Shown here piece after piece: positions 1 through 6,424 of a stretch of DNA of 13,095 nucleotides. Position numbers and translations under genes: made by a program. The notes below the pieces were generated by a model. It had not been told where the DNA came from, made no database searches, and worked only from the letters and a program-made list of their open reading frames with translations. Position 1 is the first letter of the stretch. Every line of letters starts with the position of its first letter. The DNA is from CBDUUP01 sp965370435 (lineage in GTDB: Bacteria; Chloroflexota; Anaerolineae; Anaerolineales; UBA11579), in contig CBDUUP010000094.1 of the NCBI GenBank assembly GCA_965370435.1, positions 1-13,095 of the forward strand, read 5' to 3'.

Positions 1-321
1 CAGGCGCAGGAACCCGGTTGGGTGTCCGCCCGCCAGATCGAGGCCGCCCGCCGGGCGATCGTACGAGCCTCCCGCCGCCGAGGGAAAGTCTGGATCCGCA
101 TATTCCCGGATAAGCCGATCACCAAACGAGCAGCCGAATCCCGCATGGGTAAGGGGAAAGGCGCGGTGGAATACTGGGTAGCTGTGGTGAAACCGGGGCG
201 CATCCTTTTTGAGATCGGCGGTTTGCCTGAAGATCTCGCTCGAGAAGCCCTGCGTTTGGCTACATACAAACTGTCGGTCAAGACCAAGATCGTAGCTCGA
301 ACCGAAGGTATTGGTGGTTGA
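1..321 (+). CDS. rplP: 50S ribosomal protein L16, 5'-truncated by window edge
   Basis: Large-subunit protein L16 binds 23S rRNA near the A-site tRNA and the peptidyl-transferase centre. Frame 1 is open from the first base. The residues before the GTG at 22 read QAQEPGW and continue directly into VSARQIEAARRAI, which is internal L16 sequence, so the GTG at 22 is a valine codon and the true start lies upstream. The conserved block RMGKGKGAVEYWVAVVKPGR and the C-terminal stretch LAREALRLATYKLSVKT are typical of the family. L16 is usually about 137-145 residues, so roughly 30-40 N-terminal residues are missing here. The stop (319-321) is followed after one base by the rpmC ATG, the standard rplP-rpmC order of the S10 operon. 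Confidence 0.97.
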   Translation, partial: QAQEPGWVSARQIEAARRAIVRASRRRGKVWIRIFPDKPITKRAAESRMGKGKGAVEYWVAVVKPGRILFEIGGLPEDLAREALRLATYKLSVKTKIVARTEGIGG

Positions 322-322
322 T

Positions 323-541
323 ATGTTAGCAGACGAAATACGAGACCTGGAAATCGAAGAAATCGAAGATTTGCTGGACGAGCGCCGAGAAGAATTAATG
401 AACTTGCGCTTCCAATGGTCAACCGGAGAGTTGACCGATCACAACCGCTTGCGAATCACGCGCCGCCAAGTAGCCCGAATCATTACTATCTTGAATGAAA
501 AACGGCAGCTCGTGGCTGGCGGAATAGAAGGTGAATCATGA
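323..541 (+). CDS. rpmC: 50S ribosomal protein L29
   Basis: L29 is a small two-helix protein that sits near the exit of the polypeptide tunnel, next to L23, where chaperones and targeting factors dock. The 72-residue product contains the family core ELMNLRFQWSTGEL followed by NRLRITRRQVARI and ends with an acidic tail. A TTG at 311 is in frame, but it overlaps the end of rplP. The ATG at 323 has a GGTGG ribosome-binding element at 313-317 and gives a normal-length protein, so I chose it. The gene lies one base after the rplP stop and its own stop overlaps the rpsQ start as ATGA, indicating translational coupling. Confidence 0.95.
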   Translation: MLADEIRDLEIEEIEDLLDERREELMNLRFQWSTGELTDHNRLRITRRQVARIITILNEKRQLVAGGIEGES

Positions 542-828
542 ATAACCGCCGCCGTATGAAAGGGGTCGTCACCAGTGACAAGATGACCAAGACCGTAGTG
601 GTCGAAGTCTCTCGAACTTATAGCCACCCGCTGTACCAGAAGGTGGTGCATAGTAAAGAACGCTTCATGGCCCACGATGAGAAGGGCGCTGAGATCGGCG
701 ACCAAGTTCGCATCGTGGAGAGCCGGCCGCTCTCGCGCCGCAAGCGCTGGGTGGTGGAAGAGATCCTCCGCAAAGCGCGGATTGGGACTGAGGTTACCGC
801 CGAAGAAGAGTTTGAGGTGCCGGCATGA
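538..828 (+). CDS. rpsQ: 30S ribosomal protein S17
   Basis: S17 is an OB-fold primary 16S rRNA binding protein of the small-subunit body. The 96-residue product shows the classic RRRMKGVVTSDKMTKTVVV opening, then HPLYQKVV, and the conserved ESRPLSRRKRWVV region. The tail after about residue 80 is acidic (TAEEEFEV) and slightly longer than in E. coli. The start overlaps the rpmC stop by four bases (ATGA, 538-541) and the stop overlaps the rplN start the same way (825-828). Such termination-reinitiation junctions keep protein stoichiometry even. Confidence 0.97.
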   Translation: MNNRRRMKGVVTSDKMTKTVVVEVSRTYSHPLYQKVVHSKERFMAHDEKGAEIGDQVRIVESRPLSRRKRWVVEEILRKARIGTEVTAEEEFEVPA

Positions 829-1196
829 TCCAGACTGAATCCCGCATTAAAATTGCCGACAACACCGGCGCGCGCGAAGTCCTGGTCATCCGAGTGCTGG
901 GCGGCTCAGTGCGCCGCTGGGGCAGCGTGGGCGACGTGGTCGTGGCTACCATAAAGGACGCGGTCCCTCATTCCTCGGTCAAGAAAAGCGAAATCGTCCA
1001 CGCGGTGATCGTCCGCACCTCCAAGGAATGGCGCCGAGAAGATGGCTCTACCATTCGTTTCGATGATAACGCTGCGGTCATTCTGGATACCGATAGAAGA
1101 AACCCCCGAGGCACGCGAATCTTTGGGCCGGTGGCTCGTGAGCTGCGTGAGAAGGGCTTCATGAAAATCGTTTCTCTGGCCCCCGAAGTACTCTAG
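825..1196 (+). CDS. rplN: 50S ribosomal protein L14
   Basis: L14 is a beta-barrel 23S rRNA binding protein at the subunit interface. It takes part in bridges to 16S rRNA and is the contact site of silencing factor RsfS. The 123-residue length is the family norm. Diagnostic segments are MIQTESRIKIADNTGA at the start, RVLGGSVRRW, and the highly conserved ending RGTRIFGPVARELREKGF and MKIVSLAPEVL. It is coupled to rpsQ by an ATGA overlap. The 3' codons form one arm of a perfect 9-bp inverted repeat whose other arm reaches the rplX ribosome-binding site (separate entry). Confidence 0.98.
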   Translation: MIQTESRIKIADNTGAREVLVIRVLGGSVRRWGSVGDVVVATIKDAVPHSSVKKSEIVHAVIVRTSKEWRREDGSTIRFDDNAAVILDTDRRNPRGTRIFGPVARELREKGFMKIVSLAPEVL

Positions 1197-1207
1197 AACC
1201 AGAGAAA
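1171..1207 (+). promoter_or_regulatory. 9-bp inverted repeat at the rplN/rplX junction
   Basis: TTTCTCTGG (1171-1179, last codons of rplN) is perfectly complementary to CCAGAGAAA (1199-1207). The loop is 19 bases and contains the rplN stop. The right arm runs into the AAGGAG ribosome-binding site of rplX (1206-1211). In RNA this could form a stem beside the rplX start and modulate rplX translation after rplN is read. This is a sequence observation; the regulatory role is inference. Confidence 0.4.
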
Positions 1208-1219
1208 GGAGCAAGTAAG

Positions 1220-1552
1220 GTGAAATTAAAGATACGAAAAGGCGATACAGTTGAGGTCATTAGCGGGCGCCGCTTTACGCGGGGCAAACGCGGTGAGGTG
1301 ATCAAGGTTTTTGTCAAGGATCGCCGCGTAGTTGTGGAAGGCCTCAATATCCGTAAAAAACACGTTAGCGAAACCCGCGCCCAGGGCCGCCGCATACAGT
1401 CGGGCATCATTGAGTTTGAGGCCTCTATGGACATCTCCAATGTGATGTTGGTATGTCCCAGGTGCGGCGAGACAACCCGAATTCGAATTGAGCGTGATGA
1501 AGATGGCGTCGCTTACCGAGCCTGTAAAAAATGCGATACCTCGGTAGACTAA
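1220..1552 (+). CDS. rplX: 50S ribosomal protein L24, zinc-ribbon form
   Basis: L24 is an assembly initiator of the 50S subunit; it binds the 5' domain of 23S rRNA. Translation starts at GTG 1220, eight bases after AAGGAG (1206-1211). The 110-residue product has a KOW motif at about residues 4-31 (KIRKGDTVEVISG and RGKRGEVIKV) and the conserved GLNIRKKH. The C-terminal half carries C79-P-R-C82 and C102-K-K-C105, the four-cysteine zinc ribbon seen in many bacterial L24 proteins. The glycine that usually follows the last cysteine is D106 here, a minor variation. A 23-base leader separates it from rplN, the first non-overlapping junction of this part of the operon. Confidence 0.97.
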   Translation: MKLKIRKGDTVEVISGRRFTRGKRGEVIKVFVKDRRVVVEGLNIRKKHVSETRAQGRRIQSGIIEFEASMDISNVMLVCPRCGETTRIRIERDEDGVAYRACKKCDTSVD

Positions 1553-1574
1553 GCAAACCCGCTGGAGAAAAGTA

Positions 1575-2126
1575 ATGAGCAGTATTCGATTGAAAGAAAT
1601 CTACCTGAATGAAGTCACCCCGGCCTTGAAGAAGACCTTTGGCCTGGAAAATGTGATGCAGGTGCCGCGTATGAGCAAGATCGTGGTGAACATTGGGCTG
1701 GGCGAGGCGTTGGAAAACGCCAAGGCCCTGGATGCCGCGGTGCAAGATGTGGGCGTCATCACCGGCCAACAGCCAGTGATAACCAAAGCGAAGAAGAGCA
1801 TCGCTAACTTCAAACTGCGCGAAGGCCGTTCGATAGGCGTCAAGGTCACCCTGCGAGGAGAGCGGATGTGGTCTTTCTTAGACCGGTTGATGAACGTCGC
1901 CCTGCCTCGAGTGCGTGACTTCCGTGGGGTATCGCCCAATTCGTTCGATGGACGGGGCAACTACACCATGGGTTTCCAGGAACAGTTGATCTTCCCGGAA
2001 ATAGACTATGACAAAATTGACAAGGTTAGAGGCTTTGAGGTGACTATCGTCACCACCGCAACCAACGATGAAGAAGCCCGTGAAATGCTGAGATTGTTGG
2101 GTATGCCATTCAGGAGCGAAGGATAA
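1575..2126 (+). CDS. rplE: 50S ribosomal protein L5
   Basis: L5 binds 5S rRNA, helps place the central protuberance and contacts P-site tRNA and S13. The 183-residue length fits the family (about 179-187). Recognisable stretches are VMQVPRMSKIVVNIGLGEA, the VITGQQPVITKAKKSIANFK segment, GVKVTLRGERMWSFLDRL and GNYTMGFQEQLIFPEIDYD. The ATG at 1575 follows a GGAGA element (1564-1568). The gene sits in the conserved rplX-rplE-rpsN order of the spc operon. In E. coli the S8 feedback site lies around this junction; I do not see an obvious copy here. Confidence 0.98.
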   Translation: MSSIRLKEIYLNEVTPALKKTFGLENVMQVPRMSKIVVNIGLGEALENAKALDAAVQDVGVITGQQPVITKAKKSIANFKLREGRSIGVKVTLRGERMWSFLDRLMNVALPRVRDFRGVSPNSFDGRGNYTMGFQEQLIFPEIDYDKIDKVRGFEVTIVTTATNDEEAREMLRLLGMPFRSEG

Positions 2127-2130
2127 ACTT

Positions 2131-2313
2131 ATGGCTAGTAAATGTTATAAATATCGTGAACTACGCCGGAAGTACCCCACCCGGGTGCGCAACCGCTGCA
2201 AGGTTTGCGGGCGACCGCGTGGATACATCCGCCGGTTTGGATTGTGTCGGATCTGTTTCCGTGAATTCGCGTTGGACGGCAAAATTCCTGGCGTGACCAA
2301 GGCGTCATGGTAG
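2131..2313 (+). CDS. rpsN: 30S ribosomal protein S14, type Z (zinc-binding)
   Basis: S14 belongs to the 3' major domain (head) of the small subunit. The 60-residue size marks the short zinc-binding type. C23-K-V-C26 and C39-R-I-C42 form the zinc site, and the ending IPGVTKASW is diagnostic. The first 20 residues (MASKCYKYRELRRKYPTRVR) differ from the usual MAKK-type opening and include an extra cysteine at position 5, noted as a finding. The start lies four bases after the rplE stop, with an AAGGA element near 2119-2123 inside rplE. No zinc-independent S14 copy is in the window. Confidence 0.96.
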   Translation: MASKCYKYRELRRKYPTRVRNRCKVCGRPRGYIRRFGLCRICFREFALDGKIPGVTKASW

Positions 2314-2332
2314 CCGGTGAGAGGATTAAGTT

Positions 2333-2746
2333 ATGAGTGTAAGTGATCCCATTGCAGATATGTTGACTCGCGTGCGTAACGCGGTGATGGCTGGAAACAC
2401 GATGGTCGCCATGCCTAATTCCAAGATCAAGGTCGCAATCGCCGAAATCCTGTCAAGCGAAGGCTTCATTGAAGGCTACAAGGTAGTGGATGGCGAACAA
2501 CCCAGCCATAAAGTGCTGCGTCTGCGCATGAAATACGTTGGCGAGCGCCGTGAGCGCCACCCGGTCCTGAGTGGACTGAAGCGGGTAAGCCGACCTGGCC
2601 GCCGCGTATATGCGAAGAAAAATGAGATACCCTGGGTTCTATCAGGTATCGGTGTAGCTATCGTTTCCACGTCCAAGGGCGTGATGACCGACCGCCGGGC
2701 GCGCCAGTTGGGCGTGGGCGGCGAGATCCTTTGTAAGGTCTGGTAG
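2333..2746 (+). CDS. rpsH: 30S ribosomal protein S8
   Basis: S8 is a primary 16S rRNA binding protein of the central domain. In E. coli it also represses translation of the spc operon. The 137-residue product starts with the canonical SDPIADMLTRVRNAVMAG and MPNSKIKVAIAEIL. The C-terminal domain has RPGRRVYAKKNEIP, GIGVAIVSTSKGVMTDRRA and the family ending GGEILCKVW. The ATG at 2333 is preceded by a purine-rich GAGAGGA element. About half of the product is the conserved RNA-binding C-terminal domain, so autoregulation is possible, but no target site can be assigned from sequence alone. Confidence 0.98.
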   Translation: MSVSDPIADMLTRVRNAVMAGNTMVAMPNSKIKVAIAEILSSEGFIEGYKVVDGEQPSHKVLRLRMKYVGERRERHPVLSGLKRVSRPGRRVYAKKNEIPWVLSGIGVAIVSTSKGVMTDRRARQLGVGGEILCKVW

Positions 2747-2779
2747 CCTGGTGAATATGAATAATGGAGGTAGGCAAAT

Positions 2780-3328
2780 ATGTCTAGAGTAGGTCGTTTG
2801 CCTGTGGAAGTGCCCAAAGGCGTAGAGGTAGAGATTAAAGGTACCTCTGTGCGGGTCAAAGGCCCCAAGGGTGAGCTTTCGCATACGTTCCCGCCGGTGG
2901 TCAAAATTACCAAAGAGGATGGCGTCATCACCATAGAACGCCAATCCGATCAGAAATTCCACCGCGCTATGCACGGCACAGCCCGAGCAGTGATCAACAA
3001 CATGGTGACCGGCGTCAGCGCCGGATTTGAACGGATATTGGAGATCAACGGCGTGGGGTACCGGGCCGAGATGGATGGCAAAAACTTGATCATCAACGTT
3101 GGGTATTCCCATCCGGTGATCGTAGAACCGCCAGAGGGGATCACCTTTGTAGCAGAAGGCGACCGGGCGCGGCAGATCAAGGTTTTAGGCTACGACAAGC
3201 AAGTCGTCGGCCAGGTGGCGGCCAATATTCGTAAAATCCGCCCGCCGGAGCCATACAAGGGGAAAGGGATCAAGTATCTGGAAGAATATATCAAGCGCAA
3301 ACCGGGTAAAGCCGGTAAAGTAGTGTAG
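2780..3328 (+). CDS. rplF: 50S ribosomal protein L6
   Basis: L6 binds 23S rRNA near the sarcin-ricin loop and the factor-binding site. The 182-residue product is a tandem of two similar alpha/beta domains. The opening SRVGRLPVEVPKGVEVE is conserved. The C-terminal domain contains VAANIRKIRPPEPYKGKGIK, the family signature that ends in a lysine-rich tail. The ribosome-binding site is the best in the window, GGAGGT at 2766-2771 with an eight-base spacer, so translation here does not depend on coupling to rpsH 33 bases upstream. The stop overlaps the AGGT element serving rplR. Confidence 0.98.
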   Translation: MSRVGRLPVEVPKGVEVEIKGTSVRVKGPKGELSHTFPPVVKITKEDGVITIERQSDQKFHRAMHGTARAVINNMVTGVSAGFERILEINGVGYRAEMDGKNLIINVGYSHPVIVEPPEGITFVAEGDRARQIKVLGYDKQVVGQVAANIRKIRPPEPYKGKGIKYLEEYIKRKPGKAGKVV

Positions 3329-3338
3329 GTATTATTTC

Positions 3339-3704
3339 ATGGCTAAGAAAACTCGTTCTCAAGCACGTAAACATAGACACCGGCGCGTCCGCAAGAAAGT
3401 TCACGGCACGCCGGGAAAACCGCGGCTGAACGTATTCCGCAGTCTGACAGCGATATACACGCAGGTGATTGACGATGAAGCTGGTCAGACCCTGGCTTCG
3501 GCATCCACCATTGACGGCGAACTGCGAACTAAAATGAAAGGCTTGGACAAAACCGAGCAGGCGAAGATGGTTGGCGCGGCGATTGCCGAGCGAGCCAAAG
3601 AAAAAGGGGTTGGAAAGGTGGTCTTCGACCGGGGCGGTTACCGTTTCATGGGCCGGGTGAAGGCGCTGGCAGATGCAGCCCGTGAAGGCGGTTTGGATTT
3701 CTAG
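3339..3704 (+). CDS. rplR: 50S ribosomal protein L18
   Basis: L18 binds 5S rRNA together with L5 and attaches it to the 50S subunit. The 121-residue length is the norm. The basic N-terminus (SQARKHRHRRVRKKVHGT) is followed by the conserved KPRLNVFRSLTAIYTQVID. The C-terminal region has GAAIAERAKEKGVGKVVFDR and GGYRFMGRVKALADAAREGG, which is characteristic. The ATG lies ten bases after the rplF stop, with AGGT at 3327-3330 overlapping that stop. The next gene, rpsE, begins 30 bases downstream. Confidence 0.98.
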   Translation: MAKKTRSQARKHRHRRVRKKVHGTPGKPRLNVFRSLTAIYTQVIDDEAGQTLASASTIDGELRTKMKGLDKTEQAKMVGAAIAERAKEKGVGKVVFDRGGYRFMGRVKALADAAREGGLDF

Positions 3705-3734
3705 GCCTTTCAAGTGGCATAATTGGAGTAATTG

Positions 3735-4262
3735 ATGACGAAATTTAAATCCTCTGAATTTGAAAAAGAATTCGAAGAGCGAACGGTAGAGATCAAACGG
3801 GTTGCCAAAGTGGTGAAAGGCGGCCGCCGGTTTTCGTTCCGGGCTGCGGTGGTTATGGGAGATAAAGGCGGCCGGGTCGGACTGGGCGTTGGCAAGGCCA
3901 ACACCGTGCCGGATGCTATCCGCAAAGCCACCGATGGAGCGCGAAAAGACATGCGCCGGATGTCGATGTTCAAAACAACCATCCCCCACGAGGTGATCGC
4001 CAAGGTTGGCGGGGCGAGAGTGCTGCTCCGTCCGGCTTCCGTCGGCACGGGCGTGATCGCAGGAGGGCCGGTGCGTGCGATTTTGGAATCTGTCGGAGTG
4101 CAGGACATTTTGACCAAATCTCTGGGTAGTTCCAATACCCTGAACGTGCTGCGCGCTACCATGAAAGCCCTAGACGAACTCAAGACGATCAGCAGGGAAG
4201 CCTCCCAGCGGGGCAAACCGGTGGAAGAGTTGGAACCCTACTGGGAGCGGAGATCATCCTAA
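3735..4262 (+). CDS. rpsE: 30S ribosomal protein S5
   Basis: S5 lies at the back of the small subunit near the mRNA entry tunnel and affects decoding fidelity. The 175-residue product has the double-stranded-RNA-binding-like N-terminal domain with VVKGGRRFSFRAAVVMGD and GRVGLGVGKA. The second domain has LLRPASVGTGVIAGGPVRA, ILTKSLGSSN and the helix that follows. The in-frame TTG at 3732 is only three bases from the GGAG at 3725-3728. The ATG at 3735 is six bases away and gives a better spaced start, so I chose it. The stop shares one base with the rpmD ATG (TAATG). Confidence 0.97.
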   Translation: MTKFKSSEFEKEFEERTVEIKRVAKVVKGGRRFSFRAAVVMGDKGGRVGLGVGKANTVPDAIRKATDGARKDMRRMSMFKTTIPHEVIAKVGGARVLLRPASVGTGVIAGGPVRAILESVGVQDILTKSLGSSNTLNVLRATMKALDELKTISREASQRGKPVEELEPYWERRSS

Positions 4263-4453
4263 TGGCGAAGAAAAAGAAAGCCACACTTCGAATAACTTTA
4301 GTGAAAAGCCCCATCGGCTATAACAAACGCCAGAAAGGCACGGTGCGGGCGTTGGGATTACGACGCATAAACCAGACCGTCGAACACGAAGACACCCCGG
4401 TTATCCGGGGGATGCTGTCGAAAGTCGGTCACTTGCTTCTAATTGAAGAATAG
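4262..4453 (+). CDS. rpmD: 50S ribosomal protein L30
   Basis: L30 is a small peripheral 50S protein. The 63-residue product matches the bacterial family: a lysine-rich opening, then LRITLVKSPIGYNKRQKGTV, RALGLRRINQTVEHEDTP and the conserved ending in which GML is followed by KVGHLLLIEE. The gene is absent from some bacterial lineages, so its presence has mild taxonomic value. The start overlaps the rpsE stop by one base, with GGAG (4249-4252) inside rpsE acting as the ribosome-binding site. rplO follows after eight bases. Confidence 0.96.
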   Translation: MAKKKKATLRITLVKSPIGYNKRQKGTVRALGLRRINQTVEHEDTPVIRGMLSKVGHLLLIEE

Positions 4454-4461
4454 GTAACGAT

Positions 4462-4911
4462 ATGAAGTTGAATGATCTCAAACCAAACAAAGGCGCGACC
4501 AAGAAACGTAAACGGGTTGGCCGAGGCATCGCCGCAGGGCAGGGGAAAACCGCGGGTCGAGGCACCAAAGGCCAAGGGGCGCGGGCGGGCGGAGGAACCG
4601 GCCTTTACCACCAGGGCGGCAACCTGCCTTTATTCCGCAAGCTGCCCTTCAAACGCGGCTTCACCCCTCCCTATCAGGTGACCTATAACGAAGTCAACCT
4701 GGACCAATTGACCGGTTTCAAGACGGGCAGCGAAGTGACCCCCGAAACGCTGAACGAAGCCCGTCTGGTGCGCAAGGTAGTTAATCCGATTGTGATCTTG
4801 GGCCGAGGCGATGTTGGCAAAGCGCTCAAGGTGCGGGTCCACCGGGTGACCAAAGGCGCCAGGGAAAAAATCGAGGCTGCCGGTGGCAGTATTGAGATCA
4901 TCGAACAATAG
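4462..4911 (+). CDS. rplO: 50S ribosomal protein L15
   Basis: L15 is a late-assembly 50S protein with a long basic extension that threads through 23S rRNA. The 149-residue product begins MKLNDLKPNKGATKKRKRVG. It continues with the glycine-rich GRGIAAGQGKTAGRGTKGQ, which is diagnostic, then GGNLPLFRKLPFKRGF. The globular C-terminal part includes VVNPIVILGRGDVGKALKV and ends in a short IEIIEQ. AGGT near 4452-4455 serves as the ribosome-binding site. The stop TAG is followed immediately by an ATG that opens a 41-codon ORF reaching secY (separate entry). Confidence 0.98.
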   Translation: MKLNDLKPNKGATKKRKRVGRGIAAGQGKTAGRGTKGQGARAGGGTGLYHQGGNLPLFRKLPFKRGFTPPYQVTYNEVNLDQLTGFKTGSEVTPETLNEARLVRKVVNPIVILGRGDVGKALKVRVHRVTKGAREKIEAAGGSIEIIEQ

Positions 4912-5037
4912 ATGATGACCACCCTGACGAAAGTTTACGAGAAATCTATGCAGACATGGATCTTGTCCAATTTGGTATGTTCAACCCTAGTTGAGCGACC
5001 CAGAACCTTTTTAGGGTTTCACAAGGAGATAAGCTGA
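4912..5037 (+). CDS. unrecognised 41-codon ORF filling the rplO-secY gap (may be spurious)
   Basis: I do not recognise this product. The ORF starts with two ATG codons directly after the rplO stop (TAGATGATG). It stays open for 41 codons and ends in a TGA that shares its last base with the secY ATG (TGATG at 5035-5039). The peptide begins MMTTLTKVYEKSMQTW, has a mildly hydrophobic middle (ILSNLVCSTLV) and ends FLGFHKEIS. No Shine-Dalgarno element precedes it, so expression would depend on reinitiation by ribosomes leaving rplO. Against it: the frame is short enough to be open by chance, no family is evident, and its 3' end is forced to contain the secY ribosome-binding site. Other readings are a plain untranslated spacer or a leader that controls secY. 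Confidence 0.3.
   Translation: MMTTLTKVYEKSMQTWILSNLVCSTLVERPRTFLGFHKEIS
4983..5018 (+). promoter_or_regulatory. inverted repeat just upstream of the secY ribosome-binding site
   Basis: AACCCTA (4983-4989) is complementary to TAGGGTT (5012-5018), with a possible extra G-T pair, around a 22-base loop. A competing smaller stem can form between AACC (5003-5006) and GGTT (5015-5018). Both use the same right arm, which ends four bases before the AAGGAG (5023-5028) of secY. Alternative pairing beside a ribosome-binding site resembles translational control, but the stems are short and the function is inference. Confidence 0.3.
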
Positions 5038-6410
5038 TGAAACGGTCTGGCTGGCGTTATTTATGGTCGGCGCGAGATATCCGGCGGAAGCTGTTGATCA
5101 CGCTATTTCTCTTGATAATCTATCGTTTGGCAGCCCACATTCCGGTTCCGGGAGCGGACCCTGAAATATTGGAGCAGTTAATATCAAGCGGTGGAGTGGG
5201 GAGCGGCTTGATCAGTGTGGCTGACATCCTCTCCGGCGGCACGGTGGCGAACTTCTCCATCCTGGCGATGGGTGTGTATCCCTACATTACGGCCCAAATT
5301 ATCCTTCAACTGCTGGTGCCCATTGTCCCCTCCTGGCAGCGGCGAATGGAAGACGACCCCCGCGAAGGCCAGAAGTGGATGGAAAAAGCCACGCTGTATT
5401 TCGCCATCCCCATGGCGGCGCTCCAGGCGATTGGGCAGATCAATATTTTCAATCAGATCGCGGTCTCAAATGGTTTGAGCCGGGTGGTGAGCGATTTTGG
5501 GTTGACTGGCGATTTGCTGCTGCCGACCCTTACCATCATCATCAGCATGACCGCTGGCACCATGTTCGGCATTTGGCTGGGTGAGTTGATCTCGGAATTC
5601 GGCATTCGCAATCAAGGCCTCTCCTTGATAATTTTCGCCGGTATCGTAGCCCGCATCCCGACCAATTTTGGCCGGGTTCTCTTCCCCAACGGGTTCCAAG
5701 ATCCCAATTATCTTTTGATGGGATTCACCGCGGTCTTCACCGCTTTGACCATTTTTGCCATTGTGGTCGTGCAGCAAGGCCGCCGCAACGTCCCGGTGAT
5801 GTATCCGGGCCGCCGGGTAGGCAACCGCATGTCCATGCCGGTCAAGGGCACGCTGCCGCTGATGATCAACATGGCGGGCATGATTCCCATCATTTTTGCC
5901 TCGGCAATTCTGCAATTCCCCGCTATCGTGGCGACGTTCTTCACCTCTTCAAATGTTACCTGGATCCGGAATTTTGCGGCCAGTCTTGTGGGTTTCGATA
6001 CGACTAAAGACATATATTGGATCATTTTCTTCTTTTCGGTGGTGATCTTTGCTTTCTTTTACACCGACGTGTTGTTTGCCCAGCAAAACTATGGCGAGAA
6101 CCTGAAACGTGCCGGCGCTCAGATCCCGGGCGTCAGCCGGGGCGCGCCCACCCAACGTTACCTGACGAAAGTCTTACGGCGGATCACGCTGCCGGGCGCG
6201 TTTTTCTTGGGTACCATCGCGGTCTTGCCCTGGCTTAGCTCCAAGCTGATGCCCCAATTGGGGTTGGGGACTACCGACGTTAATACGGGCGCGTTCTTGG
6301 TATCTTCGACCGGTTTGTTGATCGTGGTCGGAGTAGTCCGAGACTTGTTCTTCAATCTGGACGCCGAACTTAAACTGCACGGTTACGACGACTCACTGCT
6401 TGTACGTTAA
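5037..6410 (+). CDS. secY: protein translocase subunit SecY
   Basis: SecY is the pore subunit of the SecYEG translocon in the cytoplasmic membrane and receives substrates from SecA or directly from ribosomes. The 457-residue product has about ten membrane segments, roughly at 19-35, 75-97, 118-138, 160-186, 194-208, 225-250, 271-302, 325-346, 386-407 and 419-441. Landmarks are AAHIPVPG after segment 1, the plug region ADILSGG, SILAMGVYPYITAQIILQL, GLSLIIFAGIVARIP and RITLPGAFFLGTIAVLP. The loop before segment 9 (GVSRGAPTQRYLTKVLRR) is the conserved cytosolic region used by SecA and ribosomes. The last 26 residues (arginine inside segment 10, then DAELKLHGYDDSLLVR) depart from the usual pattern. 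AAGGAG at 5023-5028 is an eight-base-spaced ribosome-binding site. Confidence 0.98.
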   Translation: MKRSGWRYLWSARDIRRKLLITLFLLIIYRLAAHIPVPGADPEILEQLISSGGVGSGLISVADILSGGTVANFSILAMGVYPYITAQIILQLLVPIVPSWQRRMEDDPREGQKWMEKATLYFAIPMAALQAIGQINIFNQIAVSNGLSRVVSDFGLTGDLLLPTLTIIISMTAGTMFGIWLGELISEFGIRNQGLSLIIFAGIVARIPTNFGRVLFPNGFQDPNYLLMGFTAVFTALTIFAIVVVQQGRRNVPVMYPGRRVGNRMSMPVKGTLPLMINMAGMIPIIFASAILQFPAIVATFFTSSNVTWIRNFAASLVGFDTTKDIYWIIFFFSVVIFAFFYTDVLFAQQNYGENLKRAGAQIPGVSRGAPTQRYLTKVLRRITLPGAFFLGTIAVLPWLSSKLMPQLGLGTTDVNTGAFLVSSTGLLIVVGVVRDLFFNLDAELKLHGYDDSLLVR

Positions 6411-6424
6411 TAAGGAAAAAGGCT

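Noticed and set aside
2731..2761. Possible promoter in the rpsH-rplF gap (TTGTAA with AT-rich boxes near 2754-2761)
   Set aside because: The -35 matches four of six but no -10 with correct spacing exceeds three matches. The strong GGAGGT ribosome-binding site explains the gap sufficiently.
3291..3989. Long minus-strand ORF (232 codons) across rplR and rpsE
   Set aside because: It lies antisense to two well-conserved ribosomal genes, its product is rich in H, F and R with no family character, and no ribosome-binding site or promoter supports it. Open antisense frames are common opposite GC-rich genes.
4472..4681. Overlapping + strand ORF inside rplO (also similar ones inside secY and map)
   Set aside because: Out-of-frame shadows of highly conserved genes, with no ribosome-binding site and biased composition (R, P, S, A rich).
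4924..4991. Possible promoter for secY in the rplO-secY gap (CTGACG/TATGCA or TTGTCC/CCTAGT)
   Set aside because: Spacing can be made to fit 17 bases, but the -10 boxes match only three positions or fewer, about what chance would give.
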